DNA from: Oscillospiraceae bacterium
GTDB taxonomy: Bacteria; Bacillota; Clostridia; Oscillospirales; Ethanoligenentaceae
DNA: 9,030 nucleotides
Direction of reading: 5' to 3'
Assembly (NCBI GenBank): GCA_003518885.1
Contig: DOXU01000208.1
Location: forward strand, 1-9,030
The first letter of the stretch is position 1; each line of letters starts with the position of its first letter. Positions 1 to 6,720 of the stretch are shown here, in pieces. The notes beneath the pieces were generated by a model, which did no database searches, was not told the DNA's origin, and saw only the letters and a list, made by a program, of their open reading frames with translations. A program made the translations under genes and the position numbers.

Positions 1-864
1 GGCAGAGAGTGTTTCCAAAACAAAGAGGCCATATTTGGAGGCTGCTTCGCATCCACCGGAAACCTCAAGAAATCCTTTCACAAAGGTCATGCCACTTGTG
101 CCATCAAACCAGCCCATTAAAGGAAAGTGGGAGATAATTTGTGCTGTATTTTCCACTATTCCAGTAAAGGAAATCAGCGAGGAAATAGAAGAAAAAAAGA
201 CGACAAAAGCACAAATGCCGACCATACTGCTTGCTGCACCCGTTACAGAACTCACTAAGGAGCCCGCAATTCCAGTGGTATTCATTAATCTGGGGGTAGG
301 GGGAGTGGCATCTTTTTTTGTGTGATGCAGGCGGCCTAAAAAGATGCCAATTATAAGAGAAGAAAGAATGTGAGCCGCATAAAGTAAAATACCGGCCTCT
401 GCGCTTTCTAAAAGTCCCGTGCCAACAGCACCAATGATGTAAGCCGGACTGGAGTTGATAGAAAAGGAAAGAAGGCGATTGCCTTGTTCTTTGTTCAAAG
501 AGCCTTGTTCTACCAAATCAGCACAAGCCTTCGCCCCAACAGGATAACCGCCAAGGACACCCAAAATAATTGCTGGAGCGGCTGCACCGGGTAGATGGAA
601 TAAAAAACGAGTAACAGGTGTTAACCATCTGCCAAAACGGTCGGCCAATCCAATTTTAATCATAAAGGCAGAAAGGACTAAGAAGGGAAATAGGGTGGGA
701 ATAACAACCTCGGCACAAAGTGTAAGTCCGTTGCGAGCGCCATCCAGTCCAGCTTTGGGTGCAAATAATAATAAGAAAAGCAAGGCACAGGAACCGGATG
801 CAAGCATAAAAGCGTATACATTGTTTTTTAATTTGGAAAACCTAGTTTTATGAATTGTTTGCAT
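1..864 (-). CDS. ylbJ: YlbJ-like sporulation integral membrane protein, 3' end outside window
   Basis: An open minus-strand frame of 288 codons begins at ATG 864-862 and is still open at the left edge, so the C-terminus (about 100 residues, judging from B. subtilis YlbJ at roughly 400) is missing. A good ribosome site (CGGAGGAA, centred near 877) precedes the start. The protein is very hydrophobic with several membrane segments (about 17-35, 47-70, 93-108, 155-177, 205-232). Motifs typical of YlbJ and the related nucleoside-recognition (Gate) proteins are visible: VVIPTLFPFLV (53-63), LPG (91-93), GGYPVGAK (105-112), RLLSFSINSSP (130-140) followed by IIGAVG. In B. subtilis ylbJ is a sigma-E gene of the mother cell linked to spore cortex formation; the transported substrate, if any, is unknown. 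The gene is divergent from yqfC-yqfD, which also belong to the sigma-E regulon in B. subtilis and so fit a sporulation role. A general nucleoside-recognition-domain protein is the main alternative. Confidence 0.75.
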   Translation of the reverse strand, partial: MQTIHKTRFSKLKNNVYAFMLASGSCALLFLLLFAPKAGLDGARNGLTLCAEVVIPTLFPFLVLSAFMIKIGLADRFGRWLTPVTRFLFHLPGAAAPAIILGVLGGYPVGAKACADLVEQGSLNKEQGNRLLSFSINSSPAYIIGAVGTGLLESAEAGILLYAAHILSSLIIGIFLGRLHHTKKDATPPTPRLMNTTGIAGSLVSSVTGAASSMVGICAFVVFFSSISSLISFTGIVENTAQIISHFPLMGWFDGTSGMTFVKGFLEVSGGCEAASKYGLFVLETLSA

Positions 865-893
865 AAAAAGCGTTCCTCCGGTAAAGTGATGGG

Positions 894-901
894 AATGTAT
901 G
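894..901 (-). promoter_or_regulatory. Candidate sigma-E-like -10 element for ylbJ
   Basis: Read on the minus strand, these bases are CATACATT, a 7 of 8 match to the sigma-E -10 element. No convincing -35 lies 13-14 bases upstream (the bases there read AGGCAGC). Transcription would start near 887, leaving a short leader before the ribosome site at about 875-880. The call rests mainly on gene identity. Confidence 0.3.
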
Positions 902-914
902 GCAGAAATCTGCC
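901..914. repeat. Short perfect inverted repeat between divergent sporulation genes
   Basis: GGCAGA, two bases, then TCTGCC form a 6+6 bp palindrome. It lies directly beside the candidate ylbJ -10 element and upstream of the yqfC promoter, where an operator would be placed. Further GGCAG-like units occur nearby (GCAGGC at 951-956, GGCAGG at 993-998). No known regulator site is recognised, and a 6 bp arm can arise by chance. Confidence 0.25.
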
Positions 915-938
915 TGCTGCCTATATATATGCACGTAT

Positions 939-967
939 GTATTTTTATAAGCAGGCGTTCATAGAAT
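939..967 (+). promoter_or_regulatory. Candidate sigma-E promoter for yqfC-yqfD
   Basis: GTATTTT at 939-945 is followed, after 14 bases, by CATAGAAT at 960-967. From memory the sigma-E consensus is roughly KMATATT, 13-14 bases, CATACAAT, so the -35 matches 5 of 7 and the -10 matches 7 of 8. Transcription would start near 973, giving a leader of about 35 bases before the yqfC ATG with its AGGAGG site at 996-1001. Known sigma-E control of yqfC in B. subtilis supports the reading; no experiment does. Confidence 0.5.
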
Positions 968-1008
968 TTTAAGGGCACTGATAGTAACAGTAGGCAGGAG
1001 GAACGTCC

Positions 1009-1320
1009 ATGGCTAAAAAACATCCTCAAAAGCGCCGGGCGAATTTTCGAAATATTTCAAAAGTTGCCTTAGAGAAAACGGTGAAGGCACTGGAAATACC
1101 ACCTGACATCGTTGGTGGCATGATGCATTTGGAGATTTCGGGTAACCGCGAAGCAGTGGTTGAGGGAAAATGTGCGGTTTTAGAATATGATAATGATGTC
1201 ATTCGATTAAGTGCCGGAAAACATATTTTGCGGTTTACTGGCAGGGGACTTACCATGCGCAGTTTGCGCAAAGATTCTGCTGTTATTGAAGGTTATATTC
1301 TTTCGGTGGAATACCTATAA
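1009..1320 (+). CDS. yqfC: Sporulation protein YqfC (YabP/YqfC family)
   Basis: This 103-residue protein belongs to the small YabP/YqfC family of sporulation proteins. It has a basic N-terminus (MAKKHPQKRR), then a compact beta-rich region in which family-like features are visible: LEIPPDIVGG (about 88 bases into the gene's middle third, residues 28-37), LEISGNREAVVEG, and a closing IEGYILSVEYL. The length is close to that of B. subtilis YqfC (about 93). The start is fixed by AGGAGG at 996-1001, seven bases before the ATG. It is followed 36 bases later by yqfD; the two form an operon in many spore formers. The molecular role is unknown; expression in the mother cell under sigma-E is inferred from B. 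subtilis and from the promoter-like sequence upstream. Confidence 0.9.
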   Translation: MAKKHPQKRRANFRNISKVALEKTVKALEIPPDIVGGMMHLEISGNREAVVEGKCAVLEYDNDVIRLSAGKHILRFTGRGLTMRSLRKDSAVIEGYILSVEYL

Positions 1321-1356
1321 CGAGCAGAATGTGCGATTTTTACGGCGGAGGCAGTT

Positions 1357-2532
1357 ATGTTCCTATTGCGTTTTATTCAATATTTACTAGGATACACACA
1401 ATTTTCAGCGGAGAACGGTTCTATAGAGCGGTTTTTGAGCTTAGTTTCTAAAAATGAAATTGTGCTTTGGGGCATTCGCGTAAAAGACGCTACCCTCCAT
1501 GCTTCCACACTCTCTCGAAATTTTCGAAAATTGCATCCTTTTGCAATGGTGACGGGTGTTACGCTTACTCGAGAGGCCCAAAAAGGTTTGCCTGCTCAGC
1601 TTAAACGGTTGAAAAGGCATCTTGGTGTTTTTATTGGTATTATTTTATTTTTAATTCTGATTGTGTTCTTTTCTAGTTTTGTTTGGGAGGTTGATCTAGA
1701 AGGCAATAAAGAGGTCCCGACAGAACAAATCGAAGGAGTTCTGTCGGAGTTGGGCTTAAAGCCTGGTGCTTATGCCCTATTTATGCAGGTGCGGTATATT
1801 CAAAATGGTTTGCTTTTGCGTGTGCCGGAATTAGCGGGAGTCACCATTAACTTACACGGAAGTACAGCATATGTCCGCGTACGTGAGCGGCGGTATGCGC
1901 CAGATTTTGTGCCGCAAAGTCAACCGTGCAATGTAAAAGCGACCAGGGATGGTAAAATTCTGAAAGTGGAAAATGAGGAGGGGAAGTCCATGATAAAGCC
2001 CGGAGAGGCAGTCACGGCAGGGCAATTGCTTCTTAGCGGTGTGGTTGATGATCGAGATGGGGCATCTCGACTTGTTCATGCCCGTGGTTCTGTTGTTGCA
2101 CAAACAAGTCGGGATCTGCGTGTAAGCGTTCCACTTCATGCATCTGTTCGAACGGAGACAGGGCAGCAAGTAAGACGACGCACATTGAATGTTTTCAATT
2201 ATGGTGTCCCTCTGTATTTTGGTGCCTTAAAGGGAGACTATAATCGTTATACAGAAACAAAACCATTGCAAATTCTCCAGGTAAAACTCCCTATTTCCAT
2301 TACAACAAAAACGTACCATGCTTGCATGGCAAAACAAGTGGACTATACGCAGGCTCAAGCATTAAAGGTAGCAAAACAAAAGATGGCCGAAGAAGAAAAA
2401 AGCGAATTGTCCGGTGTAAAGATTCTTTCGCGTACCACAGAAAACCATTTGGATAATGGTACACTCGTTTTTACTGAGCATTTACAGTGCGAAGAAGACA
2501 TTGCAACAGAGGAAGAAATTCAAATCTCATAA
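1357..2532 (+). CDS. yqfD: Sporulation protein YqfD
   Basis: The 391-residue product matches the YqfD family in length (B. subtilis about 398) and layout. An N-terminal cytoplasmic part (1-85, with the basic stretch LKRLKRHLG just before the membrane) leads into a single membrane segment at about 90-109. It is followed by WEVDLEGNKEVPTEQI and a GLKPGAY motif (133-139), resembling the POTRA-like start of FtsQ-type proteins. The rest (about 150-391) is an extracytoplasmic region with a charged, Glu/Lys-rich end. GGAGG at 1347-1351 is five bases from the ATG. The neighbour yqfC and the divergent ylbJ support a sporulation role in the mother-cell or forespore envelope. The biochemical activity is not known. 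No clear hairpin with a T-run follows the stop, so the end of the transcript is not defined here. Confidence 0.92.
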   Translation: MFLLRFIQYLLGYTQFSAENGSIERFLSLVSKNEIVLWGIRVKDATLHASTLSRNFRKLHPFAMVTGVTLTREAQKGLPAQLKRLKRHLGVFIGIILFLILIVFFSSFVWEVDLEGNKEVPTEQIEGVLSELGLKPGAYALFMQVRYIQNGLLLRVPELAGVTINLHGSTAYVRVRERRYAPDFVPQSQPCNVKATRDGKILKVENEEGKSMIKPGEAVTAGQLLLSGVVDDRDGASRLVHARGSVVAQTSRDLRVSVPLHASVRTETGQQVRRRTLNVFNYGVPLYFGALKGDYNRYTETKPLQILQVKLPISITTKTYHACMAKQVDYTQAQALKVAKQKMAEEEKSELSGVKILSRTTENHLDNGTLVFTEHLQCEEDIATEEEIQIS

Positions 2533-2592
2533 ATTGCATTTAAAATTTTGTTTAATTATTATAAAATAATGCTATGATTTTATTATAATTTG

Positions 2593-2601
2593 TGATATGA
2601 T
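2593..2601 (+). promoter_or_regulatory. Candidate extended -10 promoter of the phoH operon
   Basis: TGATATGAT at 2593-2601 fits an extended -10 element (TG, one base, TATGAT) of a housekeeping sigma factor; the -35 position is poor. It sits in the 226-base, strongly AT-rich gap 2533-2758 between yqfD and phoH, which otherwise shows no gene, no convincing terminator and no riboswitch fold that I can recognise. Transcription from here would give a leader of about 150 bases. The housekeeping operon is expected to be expressed separately from the sporulation genes upstream, hence a promoter is needed here. Confidence 0.4.
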
Positions 2602-2758
2602 GTAGATAGAAGAAATCAACATTAGAGACGATTTTGTCTTATTTACTTTAAAATACACGGGATATGCGGCAATATCAAAGATAGATAAAGAGCAGAACAT
2701 ATTTGCGAGCATACTCTATATACGAATCCTATTTAAATTTTATTTTTAAGGTGATAGA

Positions 2759-3736
2759 ATGGCGGAACAATCCATTGTATTAAACACGCCCAAAGAGATT
2801 GCAGGTCTTTTTGGAAACTTTGATGCCAATATCCTGACAATTGAGCGTGAATTTAGTGTAAACATCTCCAATCGTGGAGAAGATCTCCGTATTATTGGGG
2901 AACCCGAAAACGTAGAGAAGGCAACAAAAGCCGTAAAAGGGCTTTTACAGCTAATTGAACGTGGGGAACAGTTAACAGAACAAAGCGTGCATTATATCCT
3001 GTCCCTTATTAACGAAGGACAAGAAAGTCGCATGAATGAGTTGGGGCAGGATTGCATTTGCATTTCTACGCGTGGACGTCCCGTTAAGCCAAAAACGTTA
3101 GGGCAAAAATCTTATGTAAAAGCAATTGGCGAAAATACAATTGTTTTAGGGATCGGCCCAGCGGGAACAGGCAAAACTTATTTGGCTGTGGCTATGGCCG
3201 TTGCTGCATATAAGGCTAAGGATGTCAGTCGGATTATTCTGACAAGGCCAGCGGTGGAAGCAGGAGAAAAACTAGGCTTTTTGCCCGGTGATCTGCAAAA
3301 CAAAGTGGATCCTTATCTTCGCCCACTATATGATGCAATGTTTGACCTATTGGGGGCAGAAAATTATCAACGCATGGTAGAAAGACAGCAAGTAGAGGTT
3401 GCTCCGCTTGCCTATATGCGCGGGCGCACGCTTGATGATGCCTTTATTATTTTGGACGAGGCGCAGAACACAACACCCGAACAGATGAAGATGTTCTTAA
3501 CCAGGCTGGGATTTAATTCAAAAGCGGTAATCACGGGGGATATCACACAAATTGATTTACCCGGAGGAAAGCGCAGCGGACTGGTTGATGCGATGCACGT
3601 TTTAAAAAATGTAGAAGATATTTCGATTCAAATGTTAAATGAACGAGATGTTGTAAGACATCACTTGGTGCAAAAAATCATCAAGGCATATGAAAAGTAT
3701 GAAAAAAAGGCAGGCACACAGAATTATCATGAATAA
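2759..3736 (+). CDS. phoH: PhoH family ATPase
   Basis: The 325-residue protein has the two-part PhoH architecture. An N-terminal KH-like nucleic-acid-binding region (about 20-65; EFSVNISNRGEDLRIIGEPENV) is followed by a P-loop ATPase core. Walker A is GPAGTGKT (133-140) and Walker B is FIILDEAQN (229-237). Family signatures TRPAVEAGEKLGFLPGD (162-178) and GDITQIDLP (260-268) are intact. The family is predicted to couple ATP hydrolysis to RNA binding or remodelling, and its link with YbeY suggests a role in ribosomal RNA metabolism. The ATG is preceded by AAGGTGAT at 2748-2755. It is the first gene of the housekeeping cluster, and its last codons overlap the start of ybeY by 8 bases. The name refers to an old phosphate-starvation link in E. 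coli; nothing here shows phosphate control. Confidence 0.95.
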   Translation: MAEQSIVLNTPKEIAGLFGNFDANILTIEREFSVNISNRGEDLRIIGEPENVEKATKAVKGLLQLIERGEQLTEQSVHYILSLINEGQESRMNELGQDCICISTRGRPVKPKTLGQKSYVKAIGENTIVLGIGPAGTGKTYLAVAMAVAAYKAKDVSRIILTRPAVEAGEKLGFLPGDLQNKVDPYLRPLYDAMFDLLGAENYQRMVERQQVEVAPLAYMRGRTLDDAFIILDEAQNTTPEQMKMFLTRLGFNSKAVITGDITQIDLPGGKRSGLVDAMHVLKNVEDISIQMLNERDVVRHHLVQKIIKAYEKYEKKAGTQNYHE

Positions 3737-4223
3737 GCTGAAAGTATATATTGATAACCGTCAAAAGACCGTTAAAATCCCGTCAGGCCTCAGGCTTTTG
3801 GTACGTAGATGTTGCAATGCCACATTGGTCTATGAACATTTTCATGGTGATGCTGAAGTGAACGTCACCTTTGTGAATGATGCGCAAATTAAAGAATTGA
3901 ATGCACAATATCGGGATAAAAATGTTCCAACAGATGTTCTTTCTTTTCCGATGGGAGAAGACGGAAAGTTTGATATCAACCCGGATACAGGCGCATTTGT
4001 CTTGGGAGATGTTGTCATTTCCCTGGAAACAGCAGTGGTACAAGCTAAAAAATACGATCATAGTCTACAGCAGGAAGTTGCCTTCTTAACGGTGCACTCT
4101 ATGTTACATATTATGGGGTATGATCACGTGAATGGCGGAATAGAGGCCATGCACATGCACGAGCATGAGGCCGCCGTTATGAAAGCACTCGGCTTTACTT
4201 ACGACCTTTACGAAGAAGGATGA
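3729..4223 (+). CDS. ybeY: Endoribonuclease YbeY (rRNA maturation factor)
   Basis: YbeY is a zinc-dependent endoribonuclease that takes part in 16S rRNA 3'-end maturation and 70S quality control. The hallmark H-x3-H-x5-H zinc motif is seen as HSMLHIMGYDH (His123, His127, His133). The conserved YRDKNVPTDVLSFP block (61-74) contains the catalytic-region Arg, and LGDVVISLE (92-100) is also typical. An in-frame ATG at 3690 would add 13 residues, but I chose ATG 3729: it gives 164 residues, the usual family length, starts right at the conserved KVYIDN strand, and overlaps the phoH stop by 8 bases. Its ribosome site is weak (AAGGCAGG lies about 15 bases away), so coupling to phoH translation is likely. 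In B. subtilis pgpH (yqfF) lies between phoH and ybeY; here nothing does. Confidence 0.95.
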   Translation: MNKLKVYIDNRQKTVKIPSGLRLLVRRCCNATLVYEHFHGDAEVNVTFVNDAQIKELNAQYRDKNVPTDVLSFPMGEDGKFDINPDTGAFVLGDVVISLETAVVQAKKYDHSLQQEVAFLTVHSMLHIMGYDHVNGGIEAMHMHEHEAAVMKALGFTYDLYEEG

Positions 4224-4711
4224 GCATTCGCATGCCCGAACGGATCCGTTCATTTCGGGATAGTTTTCGTTATGCTTTTAAAGGCATTGCATTTTGTATA
4301 AAAAATGAACGGAATATGCGCGTACATATTACGGCAGCAGTCTACGTTCTCAGTTTCTCTCCTTTTTTTCATTTGAGTGCAACGCAATATGCTATTTTGT
4401 TTCTGACCATTGGGCTTGTCATCTTTGCAGAAGCACTGAATACGGCTATAGAAGCGGTTATTAATTTGGAAGCACAGTGGTACGATAATCTTGCGAGGAT
4501 TGGTAAAAATACAGCAGCTGGCGCTGTTCTGGTTTGTGCTTTTGCTTCCGTATTAGTAGGAGTAGCCTTATTTTGGCGGCCGGCCACTTTACTTTTTATC
4601 GTAGAGTACCTCTGTAGTCATCTGGTTTTTGGCCTTTTGTTCTTGGCGTCCTTGCCAGTTGCCAGTATTTTTATTTTCTTTTTTCCATTTGGAATTTTTA
4701 GAAAACACTAA
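4220..4711 (+). CDS. dgkA: DgkA-type lipid kinase (undecaprenol/diacylglycerol kinase) with C-terminal extension
   Basis: This is a small membrane kinase of the DgkA family; Gram-positive members mainly phosphorylate undecaprenol to the cell-wall carrier lipid. The signature EALNTAIEAVIN (71-82) is clear, with the expected Glu30 (ERNMRVH), Glu71, Asn74, Glu78 and Lys96. Two positions usually acidic are Asn: Asn82 (family VVD) and Asn97 (family AKD; E. coli Asp95 is an active-site residue). Membrane segments lie at about 36-52, 56-75 and 98-118. An additional hydrophobic tail (about 122-160) brings the length to 163, against roughly 120-125 for the family. The first ATG overlaps the ybeY stop as ATGA, but AAGGA sits immediately against it; the second ATG at 4232, 11 bases from AAGGA, could be the true start (159 residues). 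In B. subtilis dgkA is followed by cdd, absent here. Confidence 0.88.
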   Translation: MSIRMPERIRSFRDSFRYAFKGIAFCIKNERNMRVHITAAVYVLSFSPFFHLSATQYAILFLTIGLVIFAEALNTAIEAVINLEAQWYDNLARIGKNTAAGAVLVCAFASVLVGVALFWRPATLLFIVEYLCSHLVFGLLFLASLPVASIFIFFFPFGIFRKH

Positions 4712-4732
4712 ATTGTGTTGTTAGATTGGGTC

Positions 4733-4738
4733 AGGAGG
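4733..4738 (+). promoter_or_regulatory. Ribosome binding site that fixes a TTG start for era
   Basis: A perfect AGGAGG stands seven bases before TTG at 4746-4748. No ATG or GTG occurs in frame between this site and the G1 loop of the GTPase, so the TTG start is the only one that keeps the whole domain. Confidence 0.85.
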
Positions 4739-4745
4739 TTTTTCA

Positions 4746-5636
4746 TTGACCATTGAACATTCAGGCGTTACTGCTATTATTGGCCGGCCTAACGTAGGAA
4801 AATCCACATTGCTTAATGCCATGTTGGGGCAAAAAGTTGCCATTGTGTCACCAAAACCGCAGACAACGCGGAATCAGGTGACGGGAATTTACACAGAAGA
4901 TGATGCACAGATTATCTTTTTGGATACACCAGGTTGGCATCAACCGAAAACAAAATTGGGCAACTATATGATCAAAAGTGTCACCACGGCATTAGCAGAT
5001 GTAGATGTGGTCTTATTAGTTATTGAGCCAAAAGAAAAACCTGGACAAGCGGAGGAGGCTCTGCTTGCAAAGCTCAATCCAAAAGTTCCCGTTGTATTAG
5101 TCATAAATAAAATCGATTTGTTTGCCGATAAAAGTGTTTTGATGTCTGTTATCAGTGCTTGGAGTAAATTGCGTGATTTTGCTGCTGTTTATCCTATTTC
5201 CGCTAAAAAGAATGATGGCGTAGATTCCTTGCGCAAAGAATTGATTGGAAGAATGCCTAAAGGACCGCAATATTATCCATCGGATATGATTACATCGGAA
5301 CCAGAACGTGTGGTGGTTTCTGAAATTATTCGCGAAAAAATGTTGCTGTTTCTTAGTGCAGAAATTCCGCATGGCACAGCGGTTTCGGTTGAACGGATGC
5401 ATACAGAAGAAGGACGCCATGTGCTGGAAGTGGAAGCAACCATTTATTGTGAAAAAGAGAGTCACTCTGGGATTATTATCGGAAAAGGCGGTTCCATGTT
5501 GAAAAAAATCGGAACGGCTGCCCGCAAGGACATTGAACATTTGCTTGGCTGCCATATTGGTTTACATCTTTGGGTGAAAGTTAAAGAAAATTGGCGCAAT
5601 CGGGAAGGCGTTCTTCGCACACTGGGTTACGATTAA
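4746..5636 (+). CDS. era: GTPase Era, 30S ribosomal subunit assembly
   Basis: Era is an essential GTPase that binds the 3' end of 16S rRNA and helps mature the 30S subunit. All G motifs are present: G1 GRPNVGKS (13-20), switch I PQTTRNQ (38-44), G3 DTPG (60-63), G4 NKID (121-124), G5 SAK (152-154). The C-terminal KH domain (about 200-296) carries IIIGKGGSMLKKIG (243-256) and the typical closing segment WVKVKENWRN. The length of 296 is normal. Translation starts at TTG with a strong ribosome site. The gene lies 34 bases after dgkA, and next to ybeY in function as well as position: both act on 16S rRNA maturation. The product is complete, and I see no odd features beyond the start codon. Confidence 0.97.
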   Translation: MTIEHSGVTAIIGRPNVGKSTLLNAMLGQKVAIVSPKPQTTRNQVTGIYTEDDAQIIFLDTPGWHQPKTKLGNYMIKSVTTALADVDVVLLVIEPKEKPGQAEEALLAKLNPKVPVVLVINKIDLFADKSVLMSVISAWSKLRDFAAVYPISAKKNDGVDSLRKELIGRMPKGPQYYPSDMITSEPERVVVSEIIREKMLLFLSAEIPHGTAVSVERMHTEEGRHVLEVEATIYCEKESHSGIIIGKGGSMLKKIGTAARKDIEHLLGCHIGLHLWVKVKENWRNREGVLRTLGYD

Positions 5637-5739
5637 AACGACATTTTAAGCAATATTTCCCGCGCATATGTTACCGGTATTGTGATAATCTAAAAGAAGA
5701 GGATTTTTTTAGAGCAACTACATTAGCCGGAGGACAAAA

Positions 5740-5937
5740 ATGAATTCAAAAACAGCTTGGTATTTATTTGAGACGACAGGAAATATTGAAGCATATCTTT
5801 TATACCATGACTTGTCTAGTGCAGGTTCACATGCAACGGCGTCTATTTCGCCTACTGTCTCTTTTCATCCAAAAAGAGGACAAGTATCAAAAAAGTCCGA
5901 TAAAACAATGACACATGGCCCTCAATATATGCATTAA
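5740..5937 (+). CDS. yqzL: YqzL family small protein with extended C-terminus
   Basis: This 65-residue ORF is a real gene rather than a chance frame: GGAGGA at 5729-5734 precedes its ATG at ideal distance, and it occupies the era-recO gap, exactly where yqzL lies in B. subtilis. The N-terminal part AWYLFETTGNIEAYLLYHDL (6-25) matches the YqzL pattern as I remember it (W, F, TG, YLL). Family members are usually about 45-50 residues; here a basic, Ser/Thr-rich tail of some 35-40 residues follows (SFHPKRGQVSKKSDK), with no Cys and no membrane segment. The function of YqzL is unknown. recO starts 27 bases downstream, so the two are likely cotranscribed and perhaps coupled. Confidence 0.75.
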   Translation: MNSKTAWYLFETTGNIEAYLLYHDLSSAGSHATASISPTVSFHPKRGQVSKKSDKTMTHGPQYMH

Positions 5938-5964
5938 GGGTTATTTGGGAGATATAGACACGGC

Positions 5965-6720
5965 ATGGAAACAAGAACAGTAACAGATGGTTTGGTTATT
6001 CGTGATTTTAATGTTGGCGAAGCGGATCGTATATTGACAATACTTACCCGTAAATTGGGTGTTATTCGTGCAAGTGCACGCGGTGCGAGAAGAATGAAAA
6101 ATGGGGTTTCGGCCGGAACGCAGCTGCTTTGTCACACGGATTTTACATTCTATCATGGACGTAAAATTTATATGATTGATGAAGCAACCCCTTCGACACT
6201 TTTTATGGGTGTGCGGATGGATCTGGAAAAATTGGCACTTGCCCAATACTTTTGTGAATTGGAAGAAGCTCTTGCTCCAAAAGGGGAAGAGGCTTCTCTT
6301 TTTTTGCGTCTTATTTTAAATGCATTTGCGTTACTAGAGACAGAAAAAAAGCCGGCCTTACAAATTAAGGCGGCTTTTGAAATGCGACTTCTTTCCATTT
6401 CAGGCTATATGCCCGATCTAATTGCTTGCGCGGGCTGTGGTGTGTATGAAGACGATTGCATGTATTTGATGCCACTTTCTGGCGTTATTTTTTGTCATTC
6501 TTGTGCACAGAAGCAACAGGATAAATTGCGCATTCCACTTTCGCGTAGTGTATTGGCGGCTATGCGCCATGTTATTTATGCGGACTTCGATCGTTTGTTT
6601 GCATTTGCTCTTTCAGAAGCCTCTTTGAAAAATTTTTCCCATGCAGCGGAACAATATCTTTTACATACACTGGAACGCAGTTTTAATACTTTATCTTTTT
6701 ATCATTCCTTGTTTTTTTAG
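5965..6720 (+). CDS. recO: DNA repair protein RecO
   Basis: RecO works with RecR (and RecF) to load RecA on SSB-coated single-stranded DNA in recombinational repair. The 251-residue length is typical. The N-terminal OB-fold begins with TDGLVIRDFNVGEADRIL (7-24) and LGVIRASARGARR (31-43), both family-like. A helical region follows, and the zinc site of four cysteines is complete: CAGC (155-158) and CHSC (177-180). The start has GGGAGA at about 5947-5952 upstream. It is the last gene of the phoH cluster; its final 38 bases overlap the 3' end of the convergent glycosyltransferase gene, and no terminator is seen directly after it. Confidence 0.95.
   Translation: METRTVTDGLVIRDFNVGEADRILTILTRKLGVIRASARGARRMKNGVSAGTQLLCHTDFTFYHGRKIYMIDEATPSTLFMGVRMDLEKLALAQYFCELEEALAPKGEEASLFLRLILNAFALLETEKKPALQIKAAFEMRLLSISGYMPDLIACAGCGVYEDDCMYLMPLSGVIFCHSCAQKQQDKLRIPLSRSVLAAMRHVIYADFDRLFAFALSEASLKNFSHAAEQYLLHTLERSFNTLSFYHSLFF

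Noticed and set aside
35..325. Plus-strand open frame of 96 codons
   Set aside because: It is antisense to the clear YlbJ-like frame, has no good ribosome site, and the peptide has no family-like features.
2540..2592. AT-rich inverted repeats after yqfD as a terminator
   Set aside because: The arms consist only of A and T, pair imperfectly and lack a following T-run; such sequences arise by chance in this AT-rich gap.
3690..3728. Upstream ATG for ybeY adding 13 residues
   Set aside because: The extra residues (MKSMKKRQAHRII) are the phoH coding end read in another frame and precede the conserved YbeY N-terminus; the ATG at 3729 gives normal family length.
5097..5555. Minus-strand open frame of 152 codons inside era
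   Set aside because: It is antisense to a full-length, motif-complete era and shows no ribosome site or recognisable domain.
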